Shown piece by piece: positions 1-8,906 of a stretch of DNA of 48,839 bases (the first letter of the stretch is position 1; each line of letters begins with the position of its first letter). The DNA lies in contig JAETNY010000015.1 of NCBI GenBank assembly GCA_021771915.1, positions 1 to 48,839 on the forward strand, written 5' to 3'. The notes under the pieces were generated by a model. That model ran no database searches. It was not told where the DNA came from and saw nothing but the letters and a program-made list of their open reading frames with translations. The DNA comes from Bacillota bacterium (GTDB taxonomy: Bacteria; Bacillota; Dehalobacteriia; UBA4068; UBA4997). A program made the position numbers and the translations under genes.

Positions 1-107
<107 letters not shown>

Positions 108-162
108 ATTTTTTTTATCCTTTTACCACCCACCCACACCTACCTGCTTTTTGAACCTTTGG

Positions 163-246
163 GGAGAGATGCCAGAGTGGTTATTGGAATGATTTGATAA
201 ATCATCGCACAGTAATGTGTCATGGGTTCGAATCCCATTCTCTCCG
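163..246 (+). tRNA. tRNA-Ser (anticodon UGA)
   Basis: The acceptor strands GGAGAGA (163-169) and TCTCTCC (239-245) pair perfectly. The anticodon stem ATGAT/ATCAT holds the loop TTGATAA, giving anticodon UGA. A long variable arm is present, as expected for class II serine tRNAs, and the T-arm reads ATGGG-TTCGAAT-CCCAT. The discriminator is G246, and CCA is not encoded because CACA follows. It sits 55 bases after the 5S gene and was probably part of the same rRNA transcript or a read-through product. Confidence 0.96.
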
Positions 247-248
247 CA

Positions 249-286
249 CAGGAAGAAGTTTTTATTGTAACTTCTTCCTGTTTTTT
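249..286 (+). terminator. Intrinsic terminator after tRNA-Ser
   Basis: A perfect 12-bp stem (CAGGAAGAAGTT 249-260, AACTTCTTCCTG 269-280) with an 8-base loop is followed by six T. It ends the 5S/tRNA-Ser transcript. Confidence 0.9.
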
Positions 287-288
287 AT

Positions 289-317
289 TTGTCTTTTTGA
301 AATAAATGATATATAAT
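289..317 (+). promoter_or_regulatory. Probable sigma-A promoter of the 338-3861 gene run
   Basis: A -35-like TTGTCT (289-294) and a perfect -10 TATAAT (312-317) are separated by 17 bases. It lies between the tRNA terminator and the first small gene. No other clear promoter is seen before 3861, so it may drive the whole run. Confidence 0.6.
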
Positions 318-337
318 ATAAAAAAGGGGGTATGGGC

Positions 338-685
338 ATGCCGTTCACAGAGATATGTATATATCAGGTTAAACCAGAAAAGGTTGAGGAATTTGAGGCA
401 TTAATCTTGGAAGCTAAAAGTTTTTTAGAAAAACAGGAGGGTCTGCTTTTACTACGCCTTGTTAAAAGGGGTTATCGAATAGATATGCCGCAAATTAAAG
501 AGGGTTTGCCACCGTTAGAGATTACACGCATTGTGAAAAGTGTTAAATATTTGCTTTATTGGGAGTTTGATGCGAAAGAAAACTATGGATTGGCACAAAA
601 AACTCTTTATAACAGCTATTGGAAGTCGATTGAAAAGTGTTTAATTATGCCGCATGATAAGTATTTGGGCGAGCGTTTGTTTTGA
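338..685 (+). CDS. Antibiotic biosynthesis monooxygenase-like (dimeric alpha/beta barrel) protein
   Basis: The 115-residue protein opens with a beta strand and the phrase VKPEKVEEFEAL, followed by a helix and a QEGLLLLRLVKRG strand. This pattern is common in ABM/dimeric alpha-beta-barrel proteins, which act as small oxygenases or heme or quinone enzymes. The start is placed at the second ATG (338) because the ribosome site AAGGGGG (324-330) is only one base from the first ATG at 332 but seven from this one. No catalytic residue can be assigned with confidence. An orphan stress-type barrel protein is the safest reading. It is the first gene after the promoter at 289-317. Confidence 0.55.
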   Translation: MPFTEICIYQVKPEKVEEFEALILEAKSFLEKQEGLLLLRLVKRGYRIDMPQIKEGLPPLEITRIVKSVKYLLYWEFDAKENYGLAQKTLYNSYWKSIEKCLIMPHDKYLGERLF

Positions 686-745
686 TATGTTTATTATAGC
701 CGGCTATGTTTATGAATATATGTTATAGAGAAAGGATAGATTGTT

Positions 746-1414
746 TTGCTGCTAATTCAAGAGGTTAATTTGACCTGGCATAAGCCTGAGCGTGGTGGCG
801 CGGCGGCCAGTGCGCGTCAGCAATTTCCGTTGGCATATGTTTGGCCGGCAGAAAGCGGTCTGCATAATGTAACCTTGCATCGCTTGAATTTTTATCAGGA
901 GGGTGAAAAATTTCTGGATAGTGTTACGGAAATGCGTCATAGCTTACAGGTTTGTGGTCAGAAAATGGCAATGCCGCAATCTGAGATTGACCGTCGGATT
1001 AGTCAGCGCTTATGGCAGATGCAAAAATATGAGCAGCAGTTTTATAACTCGGCTGATGAATTGAATTTGACAAATTTAACGCTGGCTTATTGCGGCGAAA
1101 ATTTGCAGGTTGATTTTTGTTATGATGAGCAACGCAGCGGCAGACCAATGCGCCGTGGGCGAAATAAGGATTTTAATAATCGGCACTCGCGTATGCTGGG
1201 TCGGGATTGTCTGAATGAAAATGCATTTTTGCTTGCGCCGGGTCAATATGGCCGGCTGATTTGGAATGAACGCCGGGTAGATTGTGATACTGGCGGCTGG
1301 TATTATCAGCTGCATGTGTATAATTTGTTATATACGGTGCGCGGCGTGCCGGTGAACGATGTTCTAATCAGGGAGCCTGATTTTGTTTATGAGCAGTTGG
1401 CTGATTTGTATTAG
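746..1414 (+). CDS. Hypothetical protein, 222 residues
   Basis: I do not recognise this family. The protein is soluble, with no signal peptide or membrane segment, and rich in aromatic residues, Asn and Arg. It has a basic patch around residues 130-150 (RPMRRGRNKDFNNRH) and a C-terminal WYYQLHVYN stretch. The start is a TTG at 746 with AAAGGA nine or so bases upstream; no ATG lies near. The next gene starts 18 bases after its stop, so it is probably cotranscribed with the reductase and immunity-like genes that follow. A role linked to that cluster is possible but unsupported by any motif I can see. Confidence 0.6.
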   Translation: MLLIQEVNLTWHKPERGGAAASARQQFPLAYVWPAESGLHNVTLHRLNFYQEGEKFLDSVTEMRHSLQVCGQKMAMPQSEIDRRISQRLWQMQKYEQQFYNSADELNLTNLTLAYCGENLQVDFCYDEQRSGRPMRRGRNKDFNNRHSRMLGRDCLNENAFLLAPGQYGRLIWNERRVDCDTGGWYYQLHVYNLLYTVRGVPVNDVLIREPDFVYEQLADLY

Positions 1415-1432
1415 GAGAAAACGGAGGTATTT

Positions 1433-1990
1433 ATGCGCAGGGTAATTCTATATATTGCTATGAGTTTGGACAGTTACATTGCCGATGTTAATGGCGGCGT
1501 TGGTTGGTTGAATGGCCAAAATCCGGAAATTGAAACTTCTGATAGTTATGCTGAATTTGTGCAGGATATTGATACGGTGATTATGGGCTGGAATACATAT
1601 CGGCAGGTGACCGAGGAATTGTTGCCGGACGAATGGCTTTATGGTGATTTGCAAAGTTATGTGATTACGCATAGGGAAATTGCAGATAAAGAAAGAATTT
1701 ATTTTGTGCAGAATTCGCCGGCCGATTTACTGCGTGGTCTGCTTAAAGAGCCCGGCAGGGATATTTGGATTTGCGGCGGAGCAGGCATTGTGCAGCAGCT
1801 TATGACGGAAAATCTGATTGACCGTTGGCATATTGCCGTTATACCAACGCTTTTAGGCGCAGGTTTACGCCTTTTCGCTAATTTTCGGCCAAAAATTGAC
1901 TTGAAATTGTTACAAACACAAACTTATAATGGTATTGTAGAATTGATATATGAAAGACGCATGACTGAAAGGGTGACTTGCGATGTCTGA
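1433..1990 (+). CDS. Dihydrofolate reductase / RibD C-terminal family protein
   Basis: The 185-residue protein has the family pattern: an N-terminal strand with MSLDSYIAD, the MGWNTY motif near residue 50, WICGGAGIVQQL near residues 110-125 (the glycine-rich NADPH-binding turn), and a C-terminal IPTLLGAGLRLF stretch. Relatives such as YyaP and YwjB are NAD(P)H-binding reductases of unknown substrate; they are not the essential FolA enzyme. It has a good ribosome site (GGAG before ATG 1433). Its last eight bases overlap the start of the SUFU-domain gene, implying translational coupling. The substrate cannot be told from sequence. Confidence 0.85.
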   Translation: MRRVILYIAMSLDSYIADVNGGVGWLNGQNPEIETSDSYAEFVQDIDTVIMGWNTYRQVTEELLPDEWLYGDLQSYVITHREIADKERIYFVQNSPADLLRGLLKEPGRDIWICGGAGIVQQLMTENLIDRWHIAVIPTLLGAGLRLFANFRPKIDLKLLQTQTYNGIVELIYERRMTERVTCDV

Positions 1991-2618
1991 TGAGATAAAA
2001 AAGAACAGCGAACAAAACGGTTGGGAGGCTATTCGCGACGCTTTTGACCGGCTTTATGCGGATACGCTGGAAAATACGCAGCAGTTTGGCACATTGATTA
2101 GCTGGCAGTTGGGTGGACCGAGTCCTCTAGATAGTTTTCGGATTTACGATGGCGGTACATATTGGCATATTGTCGGTTTTGGTTTGTCGGAGTTGTTTGA
2201 AAAGGAGTCAAATAACCCGGAGGTTAGCGGTTATGGCATGGAATTTACTTTTAAACTGCTGAAAGCTGGCTGTGCTGATGTGGATAGAGAGATTAAAACA
2301 GTTATTGGTATTTTTCAGGATTTGGCGCGCCTGACATTTGAGGAGGGCGAAGTTTTTTGGCCTTATGAGTACATTTATACTGGTCAGCAGCAGGGTTTTG
2401 ATTATGAGCAGAAGTCTCGTCTGACTGGTTTTTTCACCGTGCCGGAGCCGCTTTTGACGCAGTTGGACACGCCTTATGGTCAGGTGCAGTTTGTGGAACT
2501 GGTTGGGGCGACGGACGCGGAGTTGCAGGCAATTATGCAGGGGGAAATGCGCGTGCGCGAGCTTTATGAAAAGCTGGGTTCCGATATTACAGATTTATGG
2601 CGTGATAGTTTGGTTTAA
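1983..2618 (+). CDS. SUFU (suppressor of fused) domain protein
   Basis: The 211-residue protein matches the bacterial SUFU domain. The diagnostic parts are SPLDSFRIYDGG (about residues 50-60), YWHIVGFGLSELFEK (about 61-75) and GYGMEFTFKL (about 83-92), with an FFTVPEP segment later. Bacterial SUFU proteins are widely predicted to be immunity proteins against secreted polymorphic toxins, and they often lie in arrays with other immunity genes. Here it overlaps the reductase gene by eight bases and is followed by a membrane microprotein and a DUF2185/DUF4241-like gene. No toxin gene is visible in the window. The family call is firm; the immunity role is inferred. Confidence 0.85.
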   Translation: MSDEIKKNSEQNGWEAIRDAFDRLYADTLENTQQFGTLISWQLGGPSPLDSFRIYDGGTYWHIVGFGLSELFEKESNNPEVSGYGMEFTFKLLKAGCADVDREIKTVIGIFQDLARLTFEEGEVFWPYEYIYTGQQQGFDYEQKSRLTGFFTVPEPLLTQLDTPYGQVQFVELVGATDAELQAIMQGEMRVRELYEKLGSDITDLWRDSLV

Positions 2619-2637
2619 CTGATTGGGAGGTGTCTTT

Positions 2638-2781
2638 ATGGAAATGACTTACGTGCACAGCACCTATCATATGAGCAGCTGGCCGGTGTTGCTGGGAATT
2701 GGCGGTCATTTTATTTTCTTTTGTCTTTGCGTGTTGGGGATTATTCTGCTTATCCGCAGACCCTGGCGAAAGAATAGATAA
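2638..2781 (+). CDS. Small single-pass membrane protein, 47 residues
   Basis: This short gene has an excellent ribosome site (GGGAGG at 2625-2630, seven bases before the ATG). It encodes a hydrophilic N-terminus of about 14 residues, a hydrophobic segment (about residues 16-39, including FIFFCLCVLGIILLI), and a basic tail RRPWRKNR. That predicts one membrane helix with the C-terminus in the cytoplasm. It fits snugly between the SUFU gene (19 bases) and the next gene (12 bases), which supports it as real. I do not recognise a family. Confidence 0.75.
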   Translation: MEMTYVHSTYHMSSWPVLLGIGGHFIFFCLCVLGIILLIRRPWRKNR

Positions 2782-2793
2782 GGAGGTTCGGCG

Positions 2794-3861
2794 ATGTCTA
2801 AACAAGAAACAACGCCGCCGGAAAAGCTGCATATTAAGGGCGCTGGCGGTATGATTATCAGCAAGTCGGTGTTGAATGGGGAGCAGCCTTTGAAGTGGCT
2901 GTTTCGGGACGAATCGCCTTATGGCAGCGGCTGGGTGGCTTTTGGCGCCGGTGATGATGATGAATATGTTAATAATGCGGATAATCTGACAATTATTGAT
3001 TTTAATGAATTGATTGATATGGAGCCGGCGGCTTATAATGTTTATCATATGCCGGTTGGGACGGAATTGGAGCTTTGCGCAGACAAAGGCGAGCGTTTTT
3101 TTGTGGATTGCAAAACCGGCAAGGCGATTTTGGAGCCGGTTAAGCACCCGATGCAGCTGGCTTTTGAGCAGAATTTGCGTTTTTTGAACCAGCCGGAATA
3201 TCCGGAGGAGTTTTGGCAGGGACTATTTCAGGAGAACGAATTTTTACAGCTTTTTGACGTGGGCGAAATTGATTTGTCAACGGGTGAGTTGGTGTTGGCT
3301 GACCCTTTGTCATATTTGGGGACGAAGTATCAGACGGTTTTGGCGCGGCAGGTGGCGGCCGGCAGTTATCCGGTGCAGTTGGCGGTAATGCGGACACGCT
3401 ATGCCGGGCTGCGTTATGTGGCGGCGCGTTTGCTTTTTAGCCAGGAGCCGGTAGTGCGGCATGAAATTGCCATGCCTAAGGGGTATAATCCGGAGGATTT
3501 GGGCAAGCCGCGTGTTTTCAGCTTTTTTGGTGTGGACGCTGGTCTGGCCTGTTTTGCGGATATGGCGCAGGCGCAGGAGTATCAGCGTTTTGCCGGGCAG
3601 TGGTATCAGGATAATCAGGGCAAAAATATTTATAATGATTATTTTGCGGAATTATTTAAGCAAAGTTATGCCCAGCAGTCGGAGCAGCAGCGCGAGTGTA
3701 TTGATTTTCTGCGCTGGCAGCTGCCGGAGAGTGGCAGCCGGCTGATTATGTTTACCAGCGGTTTGGGCGATGGCGTTTACAGCGCTTATTGGGGGCTGGA
3801 CGCGGCCGGCGCGCCGGTGGAGCTGGTTATTCCGTTTATGAATCCGGAATTTTTCAGATAA
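2794..3861 (+). CDS. DUF2185 (Imm33-like) plus DUF4241 two-domain protein
   Basis: The 355-residue protein has two parts. Residues about 18-100 resemble DUF2185/Imm33: GGMIISKSVLNGEQPLKWLF, then SGWVAFGAGDDDEYVNN, DNLTIIDFNELIDMEP and PVGTELE. Residues about 165-355 resemble DUF4241, ending with TSGLGDGVYSAYWGLDAAG and a short hydrophobic tail. Both domains occur in proteins predicted to be polymorphic-toxin immunity factors. The ribosome site is AAGGAGG (2780-2786), seven bases from ATG 2794. It is the last gene before a terminator. The domain calls come from remembered consensus patterns, and the immunity role is inferred from family and neighbours. Confidence 0.75.
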   Translation: MSKQETTPPEKLHIKGAGGMIISKSVLNGEQPLKWLFRDESPYGSGWVAFGAGDDDEYVNNADNLTIIDFNELIDMEPAAYNVYHMPVGTELELCADKGERFFVDCKTGKAILEPVKHPMQLAFEQNLRFLNQPEYPEEFWQGLFQENEFLQLFDVGEIDLSTGELVLADPLSYLGTKYQTVLARQVAAGSYPVQLAVMRTRYAGLRYVAARLLFSQEPVVRHEIAMPKGYNPEDLGKPRVFSFFGVDAGLACFADMAQAQEYQRFAGQWYQDNQGKNIYNDYFAELFKQSYAQQSEQQRECIDFLRWQLPESGSRLIMFTSGLGDGVYSAYWGLDAAGAPVELVIPFMNPEFFR

Positions 3862-3894
3862 AAAGCCTTTGTCAGGCAGTAAGTGTATATAAAA

Positions 3895-3926
3895 AAAACC
3901 CTTGAACCAATCGGTTCAAGGGTTTT
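3895..3926 (+). terminator. Bidirectional terminator between convergent genes
   Basis: A perfect 14-bp stem (AAAACCCTTGAACC 3895-3908, GGTTCAAGGGTTTT 3913-3926) has a four-base loop. A-run and T-run flanks let it act on both strands: for the accessory run on the plus strand and rubrerythrin on the minus strand. Confidence 0.9.
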
Positions 3927-3955
3927 AATGGCTGACAGATTAATTTATTGATAAA

Positions 3956-4498
3956 TTAATAATTTTCCGGCTTGATTTCAAAATAAGCCTGTGGGTGGCT
4001 GCATACCGGGCAAATGGCCGGAGCTTGCTCGCCAACGTGGATATGGCCGCAGTTTAAGCAAATCCAAACAGTCTGACCCTGACGCGCGAAAACCAGACCC
4101 TGCTCAATGTTGGCCAGAAGTTTACGATAGCGCATTTCATGCTCTTTTTCCACCTGAGCAACGCCGTCAAACAGATTGGCGATTTTATCAAAGCCCTCCT
4201 CACGGGCGGTTTTGGCAAAATCAGCATACATGCTTGTCCACTCAAAATTTTCGCCCTCGGCGGCGTCTTTCAGGTTTTGCTCGGTTTTGGGCATAGCGTC
4301 GTCATGCAGCAGCTTAAACCAGATTTTGGCATGCTCCTTTTCATTGGCGGCAGTTTCCTCAAAAATCCGGGAAATCTGCACATAACCGTCCTTTTTGGCC
4401 TGTGAAGCATAGTATTGATATTTGGTATGCGCCTGAGATTCTCCAGCAAAAGCGGTAATCAGGTTTTGTTCGGTCTTGCTGCCTTTTAATTCGCTCAT
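3956..4498 (-). CDS. rbr: Rubrerythrin
   Basis: This 180-residue protein is a cytoplasmic non-haem iron peroxidase that reduces hydrogen peroxide, a standard oxidative-stress defence in anaerobes. The N-terminal ferritin-like four-helix domain shows the di-iron ligands in [12 protein letters not shown] (about residue 20), ANEKEH (about 52) and VEKEHEMRY (about 117). The C-terminal rubredoxin-like domain has CLNCGH and CPVCSH for the Fe(Cys)4 site. Length and order fit classical rubrerythrin. The start ATG has AGGAGG just upstream. It is monocistronic, with its own promoter and a PerR-like site. Confidence 0.97.
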   Translation of the reverse strand: MSELKGSKTEQNLITAFAGESQAHTKYQYYASQAKKDGYVQISRIFEETAANEKEHAKIWFKLLHDDAMPKTEQNLKDAAEGENFEWTSMYADFAKTAREEGFDKIANLFDGVAQVEKEHEMRYRKLLANIEQGLVFARQGQTVWICLNCGHIHVGEQAPAICPVCSHPQAYFEIKPENY

Positions 4499-4520
4499 TT
4501 TAAATCCTCCTGTTGTCTAA

Positions 4521-4578
4521 TAAGAATAATTATCGTTAGATTGTAGATAATTATATCATATTTGGCAGACTTTGGCAA
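4521..4578 (-). promoter_or_regulatory. Rubrerythrin promoter with PerR-like operator
   Basis: On the minus strand TTGCCA (4578-4573) and TATAAT (4555-4550) are 17 bases apart, a good sigma-A promoter. Downstream of the expected start, 4521-4535 reads TAAGAATAATTATCG on the plus strand. It matches 10 of the 14 defined positions of the Bacillus PerR box TTATAATNATTATAA. Peroxide-responsive repression would make sense for rubrerythrin. The promoter is well supported; the operator is a modest match. Confidence 0.6.
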
Positions 4579-4790
4579 GGGGCAGGACTATTAAAAAGTT
4601 GATGTTTATTCGACAGCAAACGCCGGCGTTCAGAGCGCTTGACAGCCGATAAGCGCGAATTTGCTCCGCAGAAATATTTCTATAAATGATGATTGCTCCT
4701 GGCTGCTGAAAATATTTTGTATAAAGTTTAACATGTTGGCAGGAAAAAAACATTATTTAACATATATAATATAAATAGAGCATTTAAAAA
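4579..4790. other. Intergenic gap between divergent rbr and traX-like gene
   Basis: No gene is seen. The stretch holds a 12-bp perfect palindrome AACGCCGGCGTT (about 4619-4630) and a GCGCTT/AAGCGC stem (about 4635-4656). A TATAAT at 4765-4770 lies upstream of the next gene but lacks a well-spaced -35, so it is only a candidate -10 element. Confidence 0.4.
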
Positions 4791-4801
4791 GAGGTGATAT
4801 A

Positions 4802-5584
4802 TTGTCGCGCAACAGTTTTTGGTTATCTCTCAACAGCTTTGATTTAAAAATATTGGCGGTTATTTTTATGGTAATTGACCATATCGGTTTGTTTATTGAC
4901 GGCACTCCGGTCTGGTTTCGTTATATTGGCCGGCTGTCCTATCCGTTGTTTTTGTTCTGTCTGGTTTGGAGTTATCATTATACGCACAGCCGGCTGTGGT
5001 TTTGTCTGCGTCTGTATTTAATGGGGCTGTTTATGGCGGCGCTGCGCTGGTGGGTGGAGGTTTATCAGTGGCCGGAGGCCGGCAGTTTTTATAATCATAA
5101 TATTTTTGTTACAATGCTGCTGACCTGCCTGTTAATCAGCGTGATTGAGTTGGCCGGTCAGGATAAACTGCGCTGCGGCCTGCTGCTGGGCGGCCTTCTG
5201 GCGGTACAGCTGGCGTTTTATGCCGCGCCCTGGTATCTGCTGCCGCAGCTGCGCCGCTTCAGCGGCGATATTCTGACGGCCATTTTCCCTAATCTGGCCT
5301 TAAATGAATTTGGCTATGAGTTTGTGGCGCTGGGGGTGGCTATGTATTTTCTTAAAACGCGCCCGGACAAAATGGCGGCTGTCTATTTGCTGTTTGGGAT
5401 ATTGCTGTTCAGCCGGGAACTGCTTGGCGATATGGAAGCCTCGCATCAGTTTATCATGGTGCTGGCGCTGCCCTTTATGCTGCTTTATAATCGGCAGAAA
5501 GGGCGCGGCTGGAAATGGTTTTTTTACATATTTTACCCGTTGCATGTGTTTATCCTGTTTTACCTGGCTAATTTTGTTTTATAA
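4802..5584 (+). CDS. TraX family membrane protein
   Basis: The 260-residue polytopic membrane protein begins with the TraX-family pattern: SFDLKILAVIFMVIDHIGLF, a conserved histidine in the first helix, then RYIGRLSYPLFLFCLVW. About eight hydrophobic segments follow, ending with YIFYPLHVFILFYL. TraX proteins are related to membrane acyltransferases; F-plasmid TraX acetylates pilin. Chromosomal Firmicute copies without conjugation genes are common and their substrate is unknown. The start is TTG 4802 with GAGGTGAT (4791-4798) a few bases upstream. The PHP gene follows within 20 bases, so they are probably cotranscribed. Confidence 0.85.
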   Translation: MSRNSFWLSLNSFDLKILAVIFMVIDHIGLFIDGTPVWFRYIGRLSYPLFLFCLVWSYHYTHSRLWFCLRLYLMGLFMAALRWWVEVYQWPEAGSFYNHNIFVTMLLTCLLISVIELAGQDKLRCGLLLGGLLAVQLAFYAAPWYLLPQLRRFSGDILTAIFPNLALNEFGYEFVALGVAMYFLKTRPDKMAAVYLLFGILLFSRELLGDMEASHQFIMVLALPFMLLYNRQKGRGWKWFFYIFYPLHVFILFYLANFVL

Positions 5585-5602
5585 GAGAAAAGGGGTTTGT
5601 TT

Positions 5603-6475
5603 ATGAATAATATAGAGAAATGGCTTGGCGATGTGCGGAGTGATGAATTTTTACAGGGGCGTTTTGATATGCACGTCCATACCACAACTTCCGACGGTCT
5701 CTGGTCGCCGACGGATATTGTACGGCTGGCTAAGGAGCGCGGTCTGAGTGGGCTGGCGATTACTGACCATGATACGCTGGACGGTCTGGCGGAGGCGGCA
5801 GAAGCGGCGGAAAAAATGGGTGTCAAACTGATTTTTGGCGTGGAGTTAAGTACGGAGGTTACAGAGGCGGACGAGCCTTATGAAGTGCATATGTTGGGTT
5901 ATTTTCCTGGTTTGGAACTTCCGGACGCACCGCAGCTTCTGGCGCGCCTGCGTGAGCAGCAGCAAAGCCGGCGCGGACGCGGTCTGAAAATGGTGGAGAA
6001 GCTGGCAGAGTTGGGTATGCCGCTGGATACAGGCTTTTTGCAGGAATATGCAGAAAACGGTTCAGTTGGTCGCGGTTTGATTGCCCGGAAAATGCTGGAG
6101 GCCGGTTATGTGCAGACCCGGGAGGAGGTTTTCAGCAAATGGCTGGGGCAGGGGTGTCCGGCTTATGTGCCGCACCAGCGTTTGCAGCCAATGGAGGCCT
6201 TGCGGCTGGTGCAGGCTTCTGGTGGTATGGCGGTTATGGCGCACCCGGCGCAGGCTGCGCATGATGAGTTGGTGCCGCAGCTGGTGGCAGCTGGTTTGAA
6301 TGGTTTGGAGTGTCGTCACCCGGACCAGCCGGCCGGTGCGTTGCAGGAGCATTATTTGCAGCTGGCCGCCAGTCTGGGGCTGTCCGTTACGGGCGGTTCG
6401 GATTGTCATGACAGCGGTCTGGGGGATTTTACCACGAGCGGTGCAGAATTATTAAAGCTTTTTAAAATTAAATAG
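5603..6475 (+). CDS. PHP-domain phosphoesterase (YciV / RNase AM-like)
   Basis: The 290-residue protein shows the PHP metal-binding motifs in order: DMHVHTTTSDG (about residues 22-32), TDHDT (about 54-58), GVELS, MAHPAQA (about 212-218) and GGSDCHD (about 267-273). This layout matches the YciV/RNase AM group, which uses three metal ions to hydrolyse 3',5'-bisphosphonucleotides or trim RNA 5' ends. The ATG at 5603 is preferred over an in-frame TTG at 5597 because AAAAGGGG (5588-5595) is properly spaced from it. Substrate assignment is by family resemblance. Confidence 0.85.
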   Translation: MNNIEKWLGDVRSDEFLQGRFDMHVHTTTSDGLWSPTDIVRLAKERGLSGLAITDHDTLDGLAEAAEAAEKMGVKLIFGVELSTEVTEADEPYEVHMLGYFPGLELPDAPQLLARLREQQQSRRGRGLKMVEKLAELGMPLDTGFLQEYAENGSVGRGLIARKMLEAGYVQTREEVFSKWLGQGCPAYVPHQRLQPMEALRLVQASGGMAVMAHPAQAAHDELVPQLVAAGLNGLECRHPDQPAGALQEHYLQLAASLGLSVTGGSDCHDSGLGDFTTSGAELLKLFKIK

Positions 6476-6572
6476 CGCTTCAATTTCGTATCAGAAGTTA
6501 AGTATAAAAGGAGCTTGGCCGGCATATATTATAATCAACTTTTCCTGATTGTTATGAAGGAGGCTGGCCGCT

Positions 6573-6890
6573 TTGGCAAATGAAAAGGTTTATCAATTAG
6601 AGCTGCTGCCCTGTTTTGGCGGCGAGCATGTTCCCAGCCCGACGGAGCAGCTTTTGAGCCGGCGTGTGGCGGCTTTGGAGGAACGTCTGGAGCAGATGAA
6701 ACTTTCCCGGCGTGTGCTGCTGCGTCTGCTGGACAGGGCTGAGAGTGACCGTAAGGTTGAGGTGGGCAATCTGCGCCTGGAAAATCAGCGGCTGAAAAAG
6801 CAAAATCAGGCGCTGGCCAACAGTCTTTGGGCCAAGAACAGCCAGATTGTGCGTTTGAAGATGAATATTAATGAAGCTGATTATCAATAA
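6573..6890 (+). CDS. Coiled-coil hypothetical protein, 105 residues
   Basis: I do not recognise a named family. From about residue 25 to 95 the protein is a continuous charged heptad-like helix (VAALEERLEQMKLSRR, then NLRLENQRLKKQNQALANSL), typical of a dimeric coiled coil. The start is TTG 6573 with AAGGAGG (6557-6563) nine bases upstream. It is followed at once by a terminator. A structural or adaptor role is plausible but not demonstrated by any motif. Confidence 0.7.
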   Translation: MANEKVYQLELLPCFGGEHVPSPTEQLLSRRVAALEERLEQMKLSRRVLLRLLDRAESDRKVEVGNLRLENQRLKKQNQALANSLWAKNSQIVRLKMNINEADYQ

Positions 6891-6898
6891 TTTCTGTT

Positions 6899-6932
6899 AA
6901 AACGCCCTGTGTGGGGGCGTTTTAATTTTTTT
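6899..6932 (+). terminator. Intrinsic terminator before guaB
   Basis: Stem AAAACGCCC (6899-6907) pairs with GGGCGTTTT (6915-6923) and is followed by a T-rich run. It separates the coiled-coil gene from guaB. Confidence 0.85.
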
Positions 6933-6953
6933 GAAAAAAAACCGCGAATAGAC

Positions 6954-6982
6954 TGGACAAACCGCTTAATTTAGTGTAAAAT
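6954..6982 (+). promoter_or_regulatory. guaB promoter
   Basis: TGGACA (6954-6959) and TAAAAT (6977-6982) are separated by 17 bases, giving a leader of about 70 bases before guaB. I see no purine-riboswitch core in this leader. Confidence 0.65.
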
Positions 6983-7049
6983 AGTACAAATAATCAGAAT
7001 CGTCATGGAAGTCATGTAAACGAGGAAAAAGATTTTTTTGGGAGAATGA

Positions 7050-8513
<1,464 letters not shown>

Positions 8514-8582
8514 TAGCACGTCATCTGTTTCGTTGTCAAAATATCCACTTGATTATTGTATAATTTATAGGGAAGTGATTGT

Positions 8583-8738
8583 TTGGGGACAGGTGTAATC
8601 GGCGGCGCGGACGGTCAGACTGTGATTTTTATGACCGGTTCACCGATAGGCTTTATCGCACTGGTGGGCGGCGGTTTGCTGCTTTTGGCATTGATGGGCG
8701 GTCTGCTGTTTGCTATTGTCAAACGGCACGGCGAGTAA
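8583..8738 (+). CDS. Small membrane protein with decarboxylase beta-subunit motif, 51 residues
   Basis: The protein starts MGTGVIGGADGQTVIF and continues into one strongly hydrophobic helix (about residues 22-45) and a short basic tail. The motif G-I-I-G-G-A-D-G-P-T-x-I-F is a hallmark inside the beta subunit of sodium-pumping decarboxylases (OadB/GcdB), where it lies in a membrane region linked to Na+ transport. Here it stands alone at the start of a tiny protein, with Gln in place of the usual Pro. The start is TTG 8583, with GGAAGTGA (8571-8578) upstream. No decarboxylase genes are nearby. It is likely a genuine small protein; its role is unknown. Confidence 0.65.
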   Translation: MGTGVIGGADGQTVIFMTGSPIGFIALVGGGLLLLALMGGLLFAIVKRHGE

Positions 8739-8754
8739 AGAGAGTCTGATATTT

Positions 8755-8853
8755 ATGGTTTTGACTTTGCTGTTTTTTCCTGCCGCGGTGCTGGGCGCGG
8801 TTTTGCTGATTGGCGCTGTGGTGTATGCTATCATGAAGCAAGGCGATGATTAA
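8755..8853 (+). CDS. Very small membrane protein, 32 residues
   Basis: The ORF opens 16 bases after the previous stop and encodes MVLTLLFFPAAVLGAVLLIG, then a short helix end and the tail MKQGDD. It is one hydrophobic helix with a charged C-terminus. The ribosome site (AGAGAG) is weak. The reading frame ends just before a strong terminator, so it closes a two-gene transcript. It could be a partner of the 51-residue protein, or an accidental frame; I lean towards real because of the hydrophobic pattern and position. Confidence 0.45.
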   Translation: MVLTLLFFPAAVLGAVLLIGAVVYAIMKQGDD

Positions 8854-8870
8854 TTTGATACAAAAATTAG

Positions 8871-8906
8871 AGTGGCGATGCGTAAAATACGTGTCGCCAC
8901 TTTTAA
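8871..8906 (+). terminator. Intrinsic terminator after the two microproteins
   Basis: AGTGGCGA (8871-8878) pairs with TCGCCACT (8894-8901), with an additional inner CGTA/TACG pairing, and is followed by TTTTAAAA. Confidence 0.85.

Noticed and set aside
4802-5584. Conjugative element, based on the TraX-like gene
   Set aside because: No relaxase, type IV secretion or integrase gene is near; chromosomal TraX-like genes are common without conjugation.
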